64,000 bases of DNA from Nocardia alba NBRC 108234. Its GTDB lineage: Bacteria > Actinomycetota > Actinomycetes > Mycobacteriales > Mycobacteriaceae. Below are positions 43,355 to 53,247 of this stretch, in pieces. Below the pieces are notes generated by a model. It did no database searches. It was not told the DNA's origin and worked only from the letters and a program-made list of their open reading frames with translations. Position 1 is the first letter of the stretch; the number at the start of each line of letters is the position of its first letter. Made by a program: the position numbers and the translations under genes. Location of the stretch: NCBI RefSeq assembly GCF_001612665.1, contig NZ_BDAX01000013.1, positions 114,603 to 178,602 of the forward strand. Direction: 5' to 3'.

Positions 43355-44269
43355 TCAGCCGACCGGGCGGATGCGCAGGACCGTGCCCTCCTCGGAGCCC
43401 GCGAGCAGAGCCGAGGGGTCGGCCGGGTCGGCGACGACGGCGGTGAGCGGTTGGGTGGAGACGATGGTGCAGGCGGCGCCGGTGTTCGGGTCGACGCGGA
43501 CGAGGTGCCCGGCCAGCGTCGTGACGTACAGGACGCCATCGCGCACGACCAGGTCGTCGACGAAATCGGGCAGCGTACCGACCGAGGTCAGATCGGCGAG
43601 GGTCGTCGCGGCGCCTGGATGGGTCCGCGAGAGTCGCAGCACCCGACCGACAGGGCCACCGGCACCGACGAAGTTCGCGGTGACATAGACCGAGTCACCC
43701 GACACCGCGACACCATTGGGCCCATCGACGCTGACGGCCGTCCACCAGTCCATGTCCTCGCTGCCGTCGCGGCGCAGGCGGTGCAGGCCGTTCGCGGTGG
43801 TCACATAGAGATAGCCGTCGGCGTCGAACGCGGCGCCGTTGGGCTGCGGGAAGCCGATGGCGAACGCGACGGGGTTCGGGTTCGCGGCCGCCGGGTCGAA
43901 GCGGACGATGCCGCCCGAACCGGCCAGCGGCGAGTTACCGGTGACCACGTAGAGCAGCCCGTCGGGACCGAGCCGCACGGCGCCGGGCGATGGCACGGCC
44001 ACCGTGGCGGTCAGGCGCCCCTCGCGGTCGTAGCGCTGCACCTCCCCGCGCATCACCCGCGATACCCATAGATCACCCTGAGCGTCGATGCCGAAGTTCT
44101 CCGACCAGTCCAGCAGCGGCACACTCGAGCTGATCGCGACATCCTGGCGCGCCTGTCCGCACGAAGACAGTGGCGCGGCGCCAACGACGGCGCCGGAACC
44201 GAGCGAGGCGCTGCTCACGACAGCCGCACCGACCACAACACGGACGACGCAACGACGGAACGACAACAT
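43355..44269 (-). CDS. Secreted SMP-30/NHL-like beta-propeller protein
   Basis: A 304-residue protein with a signal peptide (cleavage near VVGAAP, about 31) followed by repeats of the SMP-30/gluconolactonase/NHL type: NFGIDAQGDLWVSR, AVRLGPDGLLYVV, GAAFDADGYLYVTT, GVAVSGDSVYVTA. These blades suggest a six-bladed propeller. Lactonase activity is possible but not shown by the sequence. It is transcribed toward the secreted-protein gene. Confidence 0.83.
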   Translation of the reverse strand: MLSFRRCVVRVVVGAAVVSSASLGSGAVVGAAPLSSCGQARQDVAISSSVPLLDWSENFGIDAQGDLWVSRVMRGEVQRYDREGRLTATVAVPSPGAVRLGPDGLLYVVTGNSPLAGSGGIVRFDPAAANPNPVAFAIGFPQPNGAAFDADGYLYVTTANGLHRLRRDGSEDMDWWTAVSVDGPNGVAVSGDSVYVTANFVGAGGPVGRVLRLSRTHPGAATTLADLTSVGTLPDFVDDLVVRDGVLYVTTLAGHLVRVDPNTGAACTIVSTQPLTAVVADPADPSALLAGSEEGTVLRIRPVG

Positions 44270-44429
44270 CTGTAACCCTCGACTCTGTTGACCCAGCTCG
44301 ACGCGCGAAGTCTAACGGCTGCGGGCCCACATGTGCAGCCCACATCACCTGCGGTTCCCATCTCGGACCACCCCGTACTAGTGCTGTCTCCCATCACAAT
44401 TCGACCGGTCCAACAGCGATAATCGACGG

Positions 44430-45035
44430 GTGCCCTATTTCGACAGCGAGCGTGGACGGTTGCACTGCCGGTGTTGGTCCGTCGACCGACCCGCGGCGAG
44501 GCTGGCGTTACTGCCGGGTACCGGTCAGCACAGCGGGCACTATCACCGCTTCGCCGCGGCGTTGCGCCCCACCGGAATCGAGCTGTGGACCCTGGACACC
44601 GCGGGGCAGGGACTGAGCGAGGGCGATCCCGACGCGCCGGGCACCATCGACGAACTCACCGCCGACGCGCGCGGTTTTCTCGAACTCGTTCGCGCCGATC
44701 ACCCGGACCCGCCGGTGCTGATGGGTCACTCCCTCGGCGCCGCGACCGCCGCGCACCTCGCCCGGGAAAACTCCGTCGACCTGGCCGGACTCATCCTGTG
44801 CGGGACGCCGCGCCGCGTCGCCGACAGCGCGCCCGCGCCCGGTCTGTCGCTGCTCGCGGTGCACGGCGTCGACGACCGAAGGGCGCCCATCGATGTAATC
44901 CGGCTATGGACAGCACGGCACCGATCGGTAGATTTGCGCGAGTACGCCGACGCGGGACACGACCTGTTGCACGAACCGGTGCAGCTGCGTGTGGCGGCCG
45001 ATATCGCGCAATGGGTACTCACCGCGGTGCGATGA
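44430..45035 (+). CDS. Short alpha/beta hydrolase
   Basis: A 201-residue alpha/beta hydrolase with nucleophile elbow GHSLG, acidic residue in HGVDDRRAP and catalytic His in DAGHDLLHE, so the triad is complete. It is shorter than usual for monoglyceride-lipase-like members because most of the lid is missing. GTG 44430 is the start. It lies 18 bp before the ESX-associated genes on the same strand and may belong to that operon, but its link to secretion is unknown. Confidence 0.82.
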   Translation: MPYFDSERGRLHCRCWSVDRPAARLALLPGTGQHSGHYHRFAAALRPTGIELWTLDTAGQGLSEGDPDAPGTIDELTADARGFLELVRADHPDPPVLMGHSLGAATAAHLARENSVDLAGLILCGTPRRVADSAPAPGLSLLAVHGVDDRRAPIDVIRLWTARHRSVDLREYADAGHDLLHEPVQLRVAADIAQWVLTAVR

Positions 45036-45053
45036 ACGACGAAGGGGGAACCG

Positions 45054-45452
45054 GTGCAACCGAATCGAACGGGGCTGCCGAATACGGCGGCACTCGGCCA
45101 AGCTGTCGACGAGGGCGGGCTGTGGATCGACGGGGTGCTCGTCGCCGACGGCGCGCCCGAACGCTGCGCGCTGCGCTACGAACGGCTGGCCGATGAAGTC
45201 GACGCCCAGGTGCTGGCGCTGAGCCGGACCGCTGTCATCCCCGGTTTCGGCGGCCTCGACTCGGGTGGCGCCCTGCGCACCGGTTTCGAGTCGAAGGCCA
45301 CCGCGGCACTCGACGAACTGCGCGCCTACGCGAGTACCGCGCGCGACTTGGCCGCCGTGTTCCGCGCCGCCGGCGCGAGCTTCCACGAGGCCGACCAGGC
45401 GCTGGCGGGCGTGGTCGCCGCGATCGAGGTACCCGGTGATGGCGTTGCGTAG
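45054..45452 (+). CDS. Small helical ESX-associated protein (EspC-like)
   Basis: A 132-residue helical protein whose second half (SKATAALDELRAYASTARD and on) looks like the helical hairpins of ESX-secreted or DUF2580/EspC-type proteins. No YxxxD/E secretion motif is seen. GTG 45054 has GGGGGA upstream. It overlaps the next gene by 14 bp, and that gene is followed by EspG, so an ESX role is inferred from context. Confidence 0.65.
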   Translation: MQPNRTGLPNTAALGQAVDEGGLWIDGVLVADGAPERCALRYERLADEVDAQVLALSRTAVIPGFGGLDSGGALRTGFESKATAALDELRAYASTARDLAAVFRAAGASFHEADQALAGVVAAIEVPGDGVA

Positions 45453-46761
45453 CATCTCCGGCCGCACCGACGCGGACTACGTTTCCGTCGTCGAAGTCTT
45501 CGACCACCTGTCCCATACCGAGATCCACAGCGCGGTAAGGCAACTCGACCCCGCTGCGCTGGCAGGCGCGGGCGAGACCTTCCTCACCACCGCCACCGGT
45601 CTCGGCGACGGTGTCGAGATCGCGCACGGTGAGATCCGGGCAGCCATCGCCGACGGCTGGCGCGGTGCGGCCGCTCAGCAGGCCAGCGATGCCGTACGCG
45701 ACTTCGAACAGGCTGGTCGGCGCATCGCCGATGTCCTGACCGCGGTCGGCGTGCGGCTGTGCCAGGCCGGTGATGCCGCCGAGTCCCTGCGCGCCGCCAT
45801 CGCGGAACCCGATGGGACGCAGCCTGATCCGACTGCCGCGCTGCTCGACTCCGAGCAGGCCGCGAACAATGCCACGATCACCCGCGAGGCCGAGAACGCC
45901 CGCCTCGACGCGGTGCGGTCGATGGAGACGATCTACGCCGGCGCCTTTCTGCCGACCGGCTCCGGTGTGCCCGCCTTCACCGGAATCGCCACCGAGACAG
46001 CGACTGCCGCCACGGTAACGCCATCGGGCACCGTGTCCTCGGTCGGCGTCGCGCAGACGCCCGCCGTCGTCGCCTCGACTGCGACAGCGGAGACCGTCAC
46101 CGCCGCCACGACGGCCGCCGGATCCTCGCCGGTCGTCAGCACTGCGAGCACAACCTCGGCCGGCAACGGCGGGCTCCCGACCAGCGCGACCGCCGCGACC
46201 CCCGGTGCGGCGGCGAACGGGCCGACGCCCACGACTGTGTCGGCAGCCGCGACGACAACCCCGAACCGGCCGCCTGCCGACGCGGGCCGGGCGAGCACCC
46301 CGCCGACGTCGACCACGGCCGCTCTCGGCGCGATGCCGGTAGGCGCCCGCACTCGCCGCGCGGCCTCCGCCCGATCCGCAGCTGTCGGTGTGACACCGCC
46401 GACAGACCAGACCCACGCGGCGAACACGGCGCCCGGCGATACCGACACCGAGGCGGCGAGCGAGGTCCGCCACGAACGCGACTCCTCGGTGTCCGGTGGC
46501 GAGGCCGCGACCGGGATGGGTGCGGGCGCGATCGGCGGCATGATGGGCGGGGCGATCGCCGCCGCCGATCAGGCACGGCCATCCGGCGGTCCGCGGCCCG
46601 CCGCGCCGGTGGAGCAGGACGAGGACGAGGAGGACGATTTCCTGCGGTTCCTCGAGGACGAGCCGACCTATCTCGAACCCGCCGACGAGGTGAACGCGCT
46701 GATCGGGAAGATGGAGCCGACCAGTCCCGCCGTGCTCGGCGAGTGGACCGAACGGGAGTGA
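45439..46761 (+). CDS. WXG/PPE-like putative ESX substrate
   Basis: A 440-residue protein. Residues 1-170 are helical with W-R-G in DGWRGAAAQQA, the WxG turn of WXG100/PPE proteins. A long Thr/Ala/Pro-rich region (about 170-340) follows, then a Gly-rich stretch (GMGAGAIGGMMGG) and an acidic tail (EDEEDDFLRFLEDEP). No PPE tripeptide or YxxxD/E motif is present, so it is a divergent member. The start is ATG 45439. Its stop overlaps the EspG start (GTGA), which suggests it is the EspG client. Confidence 0.75.
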   Translation: MALRSISGRTDADYVSVVEVFDHLSHTEIHSAVRQLDPAALAGAGETFLTTATGLGDGVEIAHGEIRAAIADGWRGAAAQQASDAVRDFEQAGRRIADVLTAVGVRLCQAGDAAESLRAAIAEPDGTQPDPTAALLDSEQAANNATITREAENARLDAVRSMETIYAGAFLPTGSGVPAFTGIATETATAATVTPSGTVSSVGVAQTPAVVASTATAETVTAATTAAGSSPVVSTASTTSAGNGGLPTSATAATPGAAANGPTPTTVSAAATTTPNRPPADAGRASTPPTSTTAALGAMPVGARTRRAASARSAAVGVTPPTDQTHAANTAPGDTDTEAASEVRHERDSSVSGGEAATGMGAGAIGGMMGGAIAAADQARPSGGPRPAAPVEQDEDEEDDFLRFLEDEPTYLEPADEVNALIGKMEPTSPAVLGEWTERE

Positions 46762-47462
46762 ACTGGCATTTCACCCCGGACCAGTTCGCGCTGACCTGGG
46801 CGCGCACCGACGGCGACCGGATCCCCTATCCGCTCGCCGTCCGCGCGTCCGCGCGCGACACCGTCGAGCAGGCCGCCCAGCGCCCCGCGCTCGACGCCTG
46901 GTGCGCCCGCACCCTCGACGCCGACCTCGCTGCCGCCCTGCGGGTCCTGGCGAAACCGGAGATCCGGGTCGAGGTCTGCGGCCACGCGCCCGCACCGGTA
47001 CGGATGCTCGGCGCGGTCACCGCCGACGTCGCCGTTCTCGCGGTGCAGGAACCAGGGACAGCCGCCGACCGCGGCGGCCCAGTACACGTCCAGGTAGGTA
47101 GCACCAAACGTCTTGCCGCCCAGATATTCTCCCGACTACCCGCCCAACGCCCCGGCCTGACCCCCCGCATCACGGCACCGGCGACCCGAGTCGAGGAAGA
47201 CAGCCGCGACCTGGTGACCGCCCCCGTAGCGGGCCCGTCCGACGCCGCCCGCATCCGCAGACTCCTCCAACGCCCCCGCACCGGCATCGGCCAGATCCTC
47301 GTCGCGGCAGGCACCGACCCCACCCCCGCGGGCGTCCTGTCCTGGATAGACATTCCCGACGACGGCCGCTACCTGGTCCATGCCAGCCGCCACATAGACA
47401 TCACCCCCGCCACCCCCGACTCCACCGTCGAATGGCTACGCCGCCTACTCCGCAGCGCCTGA
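46758..47462 (+). CDS. espG: ESX secretion-associated chaperone EspG
   Basis: A 234-residue EspG-family protein. EspG binds PE-PPE or PPE-like substrates in the cytosol and keeps them ready for the ESX machinery. Recognisable segments are WARTDGDRIPYPLAVR at the start and GQILVAAG...LSWIDIPDDGRYLVH near the end. The start is GTG 46758, overlapping the PPE-like stop. No EccA-E, EsxA/B or MycP gene is in the window, so the secretion apparatus must be encoded elsewhere. Confidence 0.85.
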   Translation: MNWHFTPDQFALTWARTDGDRIPYPLAVRASARDTVEQAAQRPALDAWCARTLDADLAAALRVLAKPEIRVEVCGHAPAPVRMLGAVTADVAVLAVQEPGTAADRGGPVHVQVGSTKRLAAQIFSRLPAQRPGLTPRITAPATRVEEDSRDLVTAPVAGPSDAARIRRLLQRPRTGIGQILVAAGTDPTPAGVLSWIDIPDDGRYLVHASRHIDITPATPDSTVEWLRRLLRSA

Positions 47463-47474
47463 ACCCTCCCCCAC

Positions 47475-50400
47475 CTACCCCAACTGAAGAAACCCCACCA
47501 GATCAGCCAATTCCTCCGCAGTCTCAGGAAGATACTCGGTGAGCAGCGGAGAGCGAATAACGATCGCCTTCCACATAGCCCGACACAGCGTCGCGTGAAT
47601 AACAGTGCGCGACAACAACGGCCGCATTCCGAACGGCGCGTCGGCAGGGGTGGACGTGGTCATCGACAGCAGCACCACCGCGGCCTCTCGCCCCCGGAAC
47701 CGATCAGGAGTGCCCACCAGCACATCCTCGATCTTGGCGCGAGCGAGCAGCGTTCGAATGCGCGCCACCTGCGCGGCATAGGGCGTGACCACGAAGATGT
47801 CGTGCGGGTGGAGTTTGCGGGTTCCCCCGTCCGAGGTCCACGTCTCGCCGAGCAGAATCCGCACCCGGCGCACCACTTCGCGCGCCTCCGCGTCGGATTC
47901 GGTAGCGCTGCCGCGATGTTCGACGAGCACCGTACTCACCCCGGGCGCGATACCCGCCAGATCCCTGGTCAGCGTGACCACCTCGTCCGCGCGTAGTCGC
48001 CCGTCGTAGCAGCAGGCGGATACGGGCTCGCAGATCGCGGGGTGCATGCGCCAGGTCCGGTCGAGGAAGTAGCCGCGTTCGACGGGCAGGGTCGCCGCGC
48101 CCTCACACAGCCATTCCAGGGCCGAGACCTGCACGGGTTCTGGGTGTTTCGCCTGCGCCCGAGCCGGCACCGGATCGCCGATCAGCAGTAGATTGCGCGC
48201 GCTCACCGCGACCGCGACGGTGTCGGCCAGCGAGCATTCGCCCGCGTCGGCGATCACCAGCAGGTCGAGGGCGCCGGGCGCGATCAGGCGTTCGTCGACG
48301 AAATCCGCTGCGGTGCCGCCGATCACGCACCCGTTGACGGCGTTGTCGAGAAAGCGCGGATACCGGGCGGCCTCGATCGCCGACCATTCCGGACCGACCG
48401 AGGCGACGTCCTTCTTCGCCACGAGTTCGGGGAGCAGACCGGCTTCCACGACCGCGTCGAAGATCCGCTCGATCACCGCGTGTGACTGCGCCACCACCCC
48501 GATCCGCCATTTGTGGCGGGTGACGAGCCGCTCGAGCGCGCGCCCGGTGATGCCGGTCTTGCCGGTGCCGGGCGGCCCGTGCACGGCCAGATACGAGGCG
48601 TCCAGCGCCCCCACCGCGTGCGCGAGGACGGCGCCGAGGTCGTCGTGGGGCTGTGGCAACGCCATCGCATCGCGCAACCGGGGCGCGCGCCGCAGCAGCA
48701 CATCGTAGACCGCGTTCTCCGGCACCCACGGCAGGTTCATCAGCAGATCCTGGGCGGTGTACTCCAGCGCGGCCTCGACCTCGGCCTCCCCGTCGGGCGG
48801 GCCGGGGGCGATCGCGGCGGGCAGGTCGTCGTAGGGCGGGCAGCCCGCCGGGAGCAGCTCTTCCAGGCGGACGGTGTCGTCGAAGTTCGGGTCGACGGCG
48901 CATCCGAGCACGGTGGCGGTGGCGGTGGCACGGCGGCCGAGCGTCTGGGTCATGCCCGCCGCGGCGGCGCCGTCGTAGATGGTGACCATCTGGGTGCCCG
49001 GGGTGAGCGTGGCGCCCGTGCCCAACCTGCCGGTGAGCGTGAGGTAGCGGCGCATCATCGGAAGCTGCGGTGTGCGATGCCATTTGGTGTCGACAGTGCC
49101 CCATTCGACGACGAGCACGCCCGGCGCGTCGGCCCAATCGCCGACCGGATGGCCCAGCCGATCGATATGGGCCCACCAGCGCGGCTGCCGCTCACGCCGG
49201 TGATAGCCGAGGACCGCGGCCGTCAGGGCCGCGGCGCGAGCGGCATCGCCGTGCGCGTCCGCGGCGAACTCGCTCAGCGCCGCTTCCACCGAGCCGGGGT
49301 GCAGCGAGGGCGGCACATCGGATTCCGCCACAGCGAACCGGGTGCCCGGCACCGCGATCCCCGCGTCGGCCGCGCGGTCGAGCAGCCAGTCGCGGATACC
49401 GAGCACCGTCGCCGCCCGTCCGGGCGCGTTCGGCAGCAACGCGGCGAGTCCCGCTGCGTCGTAGGACTGTTCGCCGATCAGCAGTGCGGTGCGCACGATC
49501 GGCGCCAGGTCGACCAGCGCGCCTTCGGCCAACAGCTCATCCAGCAGCTCGGCGCCGGTCCCGAGCCGACCGGCCCCATCGAGCAGTGCCGTGCGAATAT
49601 CCGAGCCGTAGTGGTACACACGCACATTCGGATCCACCGCCCGGTGATCGGTGATGATCTCCAGCAGCTCCTCCAGCACTCCCCCGTCCTGCGTCGGCGA
49701 ACCCGCGCGCACGCCGCCGAGCGGGCCGCGCGGCGCCGCGTCGATACCGACGGGGTGTGGGTCGGCCTGCACCTCCGTCGCGGCATCGCCGATGGCCGGG
49801 TCGGCGCCGATGACTATGCGCCCGAACGAGATCGTGTCCGCCTCGGCCGGATCGGCGCTGGGATAGCCCGCCGCGTTCGCGGGTTCCACTCCGCCGGGCC
49901 CGAAGACCACGGCGTTGGTGTCCCTCGGACCGAACGATGCACTCGGCCGGATGCTGTTCGGCGCTGCGATATCCGCTAGGACCGGCCGGAAGACGATACC
50001 GGCGGCGTCGGCGAGTTCGAGGCCGGTGATGGCGCCGTGCCGATCCAGATCGATGATCAGGGCGAGGTCGCCGGGACGCGGGGCAGGCAGGGCGCCGAGC
50101 GCGGTGGCATCGCGCAGCGCGAAGGCCGGGCGGCCGGTGCGTTCGCGGACGAGTTGGATATCGGCCTGGCTGCGCAGGGCCGCCAGCGTGCGCGGAGCGA
50201 GGCCGGGGACAGGGGTATCGGTGGTGGCGAGACGGTCGATCGTGAGCACGCCCGACTCCCGCAGCCTGGCCCGCTGGGTGGGCCGGATCCCCGCGACCAG
50301 CAACAGGTCTCGCGCGTTCGCCGCCGCGGCACGGCAAGTCGGGCACCGCCCACAGGCCAGATATCGCGGGTCACCCCACTGGACCGGCAGCAGTTCGGCC

Positions 50401-51257
50401 AGCTTGTCCTCGATGATGTGCTCCACGCGAGCCCGCCGCGCCGAATACACCGGCGCCAGTTCCACGCTCGACTCGCGCCGCACACCCTCGGCTGTCCACA
50501 GATACGCCGAGGGATCGGCATCGACGCCCGCGTCGGCGAGTGCCAGCGCGCATGCCGCGAATCCCAGTCGGGCACTCAGCGATTCGCGGGCCGGATCGAC
50601 CTTCACCGCCTGCACCGACGCCGCGATCCGCTCGAAAGGCGTGCGGCCCGCGGCCAATTCGCGGCGCAGCACCCGGCTGTCGGCGGGGGTCGCCGCGACG
50701 ATTCCGCCGGCGAAGTCGGTGAACTCCTCGTTCGCCGCAGTATCGCCGGGCCCCTGCGGCGATCCCGCCGGACCTGTCGACATCGCGTCGTCCTCGCGAT
50801 ACGACCGTGACGACACGTTGCCACGATGCGGCGTACCGGGCACCCCCACCGAATTCTCACCGAGAGCGGTGTGCACGGTGTACGCGGCGCGACCGCGGAC
50901 CAGAAGGTCTGCCCCGCAGGCGAATCGACCGTCGAAGAACACCGCGCCGAAGATCGCCTCGGCCCCGGAGCTCAGCGCTCGCCCGGTGTGCTCGGCGGCG
51001 CGGGTCAGCGCGGCGATCCGGGCAGCCGAATCCGTGCCGACCACCTCGGGCGACGGGACTCGGACCAGCCGGTCACCGAAATGAGCGAGCAGTTCGGCGC
51101 GGGGTTCGGCCGTGCGCACCAGCGGAGCCGTCGTGTCGGGAACCCCGGGCAGATTGCCGAGGGCGGCGTCGATGCCGCGCAGCACCGCGAACTCACAGTT
51201 CGCCGCGCGCGCGAGATCGCCGACGGCACCGACCACCCGATCACCGGACACGAACAA
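47475..51257 (-). CDS. TM0106-type RecB nuclease/UPF1-like helicase with eroded motifs
   Basis: A 1260-residue protein with an N-terminal TM0106-family RecB-like nuclease region (1-about 430, with CGRCPTC) and a C-terminal SF1 helicase (about 880-1260). Helicase motif I is intact (GPPGTGKT, 894-901). Motif II, normally DEAG, is A1003-D1004-A-G; motif III, normally GDPQQ, reads GDPVP; motif VI, normally VAxSRA, reads ATLCRA (Cys1225). In the nuclease the catalytic DxK strand, normally VxDTKLA, reads V128-H129-T-A131, followed by a low-complexity stretch. Both activities may be lost. TTG 51257 is preceded by AGGAGGG and yields the usual family N-terminus (FVSGDRVVGAVGDLA). It converges on espG with only 12 bp between stops. 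Confidence 0.85.
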   Translation of the reverse strand: MFVSGDRVVGAVGDLARAANCEFAVLRGIDAALGNLPGVPDTTAPLVRTAEPRAELLAHFGDRLVRVPSPEVVGTDSAARIAALTRAAEHTGRALSSGAEAIFGAVFFDGRFACGADLLVRGRAAYTVHTALGENSVGVPGTPHRGNVSSRSYREDDAMSTGPAGSPQGPGDTAANEEFTDFAGGIVAATPADSRVLRRELAAGRTPFERIAASVQAVKVDPARESLSARLGFAACALALADAGVDADPSAYLWTAEGVRRESSVELAPVYSARRARVEHIIEDKLAELLPVQWGDPRYLACGRCPTCRAAAANARDLLLVAGIRPTQRARLRESGVLTIDRLATTDTPVPGLAPRTLAALRSQADIQLVRERTGRPAFALRDATALGALPAPRPGDLALIIDLDRHGAITGLELADAAGIVFRPVLADIAAPNSIRPSASFGPRDTNAVVFGPGGVEPANAAGYPSADPAEADTISFGRIVIGADPAIGDAATEVQADPHPVGIDAAPRGPLGGVRAGSPTQDGGVLEELLEIITDHRAVDPNVRVYHYGSDIRTALLDGAGRLGTGAELLDELLAEGALVDLAPIVRTALLIGEQSYDAAGLAALLPNAPGRAATVLGIRDWLLDRAADAGIAVPGTRFAVAESDVPPSLHPGSVEAALSEFAADAHGDAARAAALTAAVLGYHRRERQPRWWAHIDRLGHPVGDWADAPGVLVVEWGTVDTKWHRTPQLPMMRRYLTLTGRLGTGATLTPGTQMVTIYDGAAAAGMTQTLGRRATATATVLGCAVDPNFDDTVRLEELLPAGCPPYDDLPAAIAPGPPDGEAEVEAALEYTAQDLLMNLPWVPENAVYDVLLRRAPRLRDAMALPQPHDDLGAVLAHAVGALDASYLAVHGPPGTGKTGITGRALERLVTRHKWRIGVVAQSHAVIERIFDAVVEAGLLPELVAKKDVASVGPEWSAIEAARYPRFLDNAVNGCVIGGTAADFVDERLIAPGALDLLVIADAGECSLADTVAVAVSARNLLLIGDPVPARAQAKHPEPVQVSALEWLCEGAATLPVERGYFLDRTWRMHPAICEPVSACCYDGRLRADEVVTLTRDLAGIAPGVSTVLVEHRGSATESDAEAREVVRRVRILLGETWTSDGGTRKLHPHDIFVVTPYAAQVARIRTLLARAKIEDVLVGTPDRFRGREAAVVLLSMTTSTPADAPFGMRPLLSRTVIHATLCRAMWKAIVIRSPLLTEYLPETAEELADLVGFLQLG

Positions 51258-51382
51258 GCGCGGCCCTCCTGTGTTCACGCACACCCGACGCCCAACACCT
51301 TAACCAGCGTCGCGGGCGACCAGGGCACTACCCACGGCCAGCCGAACGCGCCTGACCTCGGCCCCCGGCGCACCGAGTGGGA

Positions 51383-53185
51383 CTAGGTGCGCGGCTTACG
51401 CCGTTCGGTGCGCGGACGTGCCTCGCGGTCGCGGCGCGGGCCACGAGCGTTCAATCGCTGTGCCGGAGCGCCCTGGTCGGGCGTCAGCTGGATCAGCACG
51501 CCGCTGATCCTGGTGCGCCGCAAGGCTTCCAGCGTTTCGTTGGGCAGGTTGGCAGGCAGCTCGACGAGGCTGTAGTCGGGCCGGATACTGATGTGACCGA
51601 AGTCGCTGCGGCGCAGGCCGCCCTCGTTGGCGATGGCGCCGACGATCGCGCCGGGCACCACGCGGTGCCGCTTGCCGACGCTGATCCGGTAGGTGGCGAG
51701 TTCCTCGCCGTTCTCCCGGTTGAACGACGGCGGACGCGGGGCGCGGTCCTCGTCGTCGTAGCGGCGCGGTGCGCGCTCACGGTCGCGGTCGTAGTCACGC
51801 TCGCGACGCGGGGCGGGCTCCGGCTCGGGCGCCATGAAGAAGTTGTCGCCGTCGTAGCCGCCCACGGCCAACGCCGCGGCGATATCGGCCAGCGGGGTGT
51901 TGTGCTCGGCCTCGTAGTCCTCGATCAGCTTGCGGAACAGCGCGATGTTGTCCGAGGACAGGTTCTCGGTGATCGAGTCACCGAACTTGGCGGCGCGGGT
52001 CGCGTTGACGTCGTCGACCGAGGGCAGCTGCATCTCGGTGAGCGCGCTCTTGGTCGCCCGCTCGATCGACTTGAGCAGGTGCCGCTCGCGCGGGGCGACG
52101 AACAGCAGTGCCTGGCCCGAGCGACCGGCGCGACCGGTACGGCCGATGCGGTGCACATACGACTCGGTGTCGTGCGGGATGTCGTAGTTCACGACATGGG
52201 AGATGCGATCCACATCGAGTCCGCGCGCGGCGACGTCGGTCGCGACCAGGATGTCGATCGAGCCCGACTTGAGCTGCCCGATGGTGCGCTCACGCTGGTT
52301 CTGCGCGATGTCGCCGTTGATCGCCGCCGCGGAGAACCCGCGCGAACGCAGCTTCTCGGCCAGCTCCTCGGTGGCCTGCTTGGTGCGCACGAAGATGATC
52401 ATCGCCTCGAAGGCCTCGACCTCGAGCACGCGCGTCAGGGCGTCGAGCTTGCGCTGATGCGACACCTGCACATACCGCTGGGTGATGTTGGTGTTGGTCT
52501 GCGACTTGGACTTGACCGTGATCTCGACCGGATCGTTGAGGTACTGCTTGGAGATCTTGCGGATCACGCCCGGCATGGTGGCCGAGAACAGCGCGACCTG
52601 CTTGTCCTTGGGGGTGTCGCGCAGGATCCGCTCGACGTCTTCCTGGAAGCCCATCTTGAGCATCTCGTCGGCCTCGTCGAGCACCAGGTAGCGCAGCTCG
52701 GTCAGGTCGAGCGTGCCCTTCTCCAGGTGGTCGATCACCCGGCCGGGCGTACCGACCACGACGTGCGCGCCACGACGCAGACCGGACAACTGGACGCCGT
52801 AGCTCTGTCCGCCGTAGATCGGCAGCACGTGCAGACCCGGGATGTGCGAGGAGTATTTGCCGAACGCCTCGGCGACCTGGATCGCGAGCTCACGAGTCGG
52901 CGCGAGCACCAGGGCGCTCGGCTTCTTCTGCGCGGTATCCAGGTTCATCAGGATCGGGATCGCGAATGCCGCGGTTTTGCCCGTACCGGTCTGGGCCAGG
53001 CCGACCACGTCGGCGCCGGAGAGCAGCGGGGGAATCGTCGCCGCCTGAATCGGGGACGGCGACTCGTAGCCCACATCGGCGATGGCCCGCAGCACGCGGT
53101 CATCGATCCCGAGATCGGCGAAAGTCGGGCCGTTGTCGTTCCTGTCGTCGTCGGCAGGAACGCTGTCGACCTCATTTGTACTCAT
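51383..53185 (-). CDS. deaD: DEAD-box RNA helicase, DeaD/CsdA-like
   Basis: A 600-residue helicase with Q-motif (YESPSPIQ), Walker A AQTGTGKT, DEAD in VLDEADEM, SAT, and HRIGRTGRAGRSG. The C-terminal DbpA-type RNA-binding domain (GAIVGAIANEGGLRRSDFGH) follows an acidic/Arg linker, and a basic tail ends the protein. It unwinds RNA in ribosome assembly and cold adaptation in the family. Only 62 bp separate it from the divergent nitrilase gene. Confidence 0.95.
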   Translation of the reverse strand: MSTNEVDSVPADDDRNDNGPTFADLGIDDRVLRAIADVGYESPSPIQAATIPPLLSGADVVGLAQTGTGKTAAFAIPILMNLDTAQKKPSALVLAPTRELAIQVAEAFGKYSSHIPGLHVLPIYGGQSYGVQLSGLRRGAHVVVGTPGRVIDHLEKGTLDLTELRYLVLDEADEMLKMGFQEDVERILRDTPKDKQVALFSATMPGVIRKISKQYLNDPVEITVKSKSQTNTNITQRYVQVSHQRKLDALTRVLEVEAFEAMIIFVRTKQATEELAEKLRSRGFSAAAINGDIAQNQRERTIGQLKSGSIDILVATDVAARGLDVDRISHVVNYDIPHDTESYVHRIGRTGRAGRSGQALLFVAPRERHLLKSIERATKSALTEMQLPSVDDVNATRAAKFGDSITENLSSDNIALFRKLIEDYEAEHNTPLADIAAALAVGGYDGDNFFMAPEPEPAPRRERDYDRDRERAPRRYDDEDRAPRPPSFNRENGEELATYRISVGKRHRVVPGAIVGAIANEGGLRRSDFGHISIRPDYSLVELPANLPNETLEALRRTRISGVLIQLTPDQGAPAQRLNARGPRRDREARPRTERRKPRT

Positions 53186-53247
53186 TGACCACGAGTTTAC
53201 TGCCTGGCGGTAGCTGTCCCAACCACCAGGTGAATACGGTGAGACCT

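Noticed and set aside
48513..51386. Several plus-strand frames opposite the helicase-nuclease
   Set aside because: Composition is typical of shadows, and the minus-strand protein matches its family from end to end despite eroded motifs.
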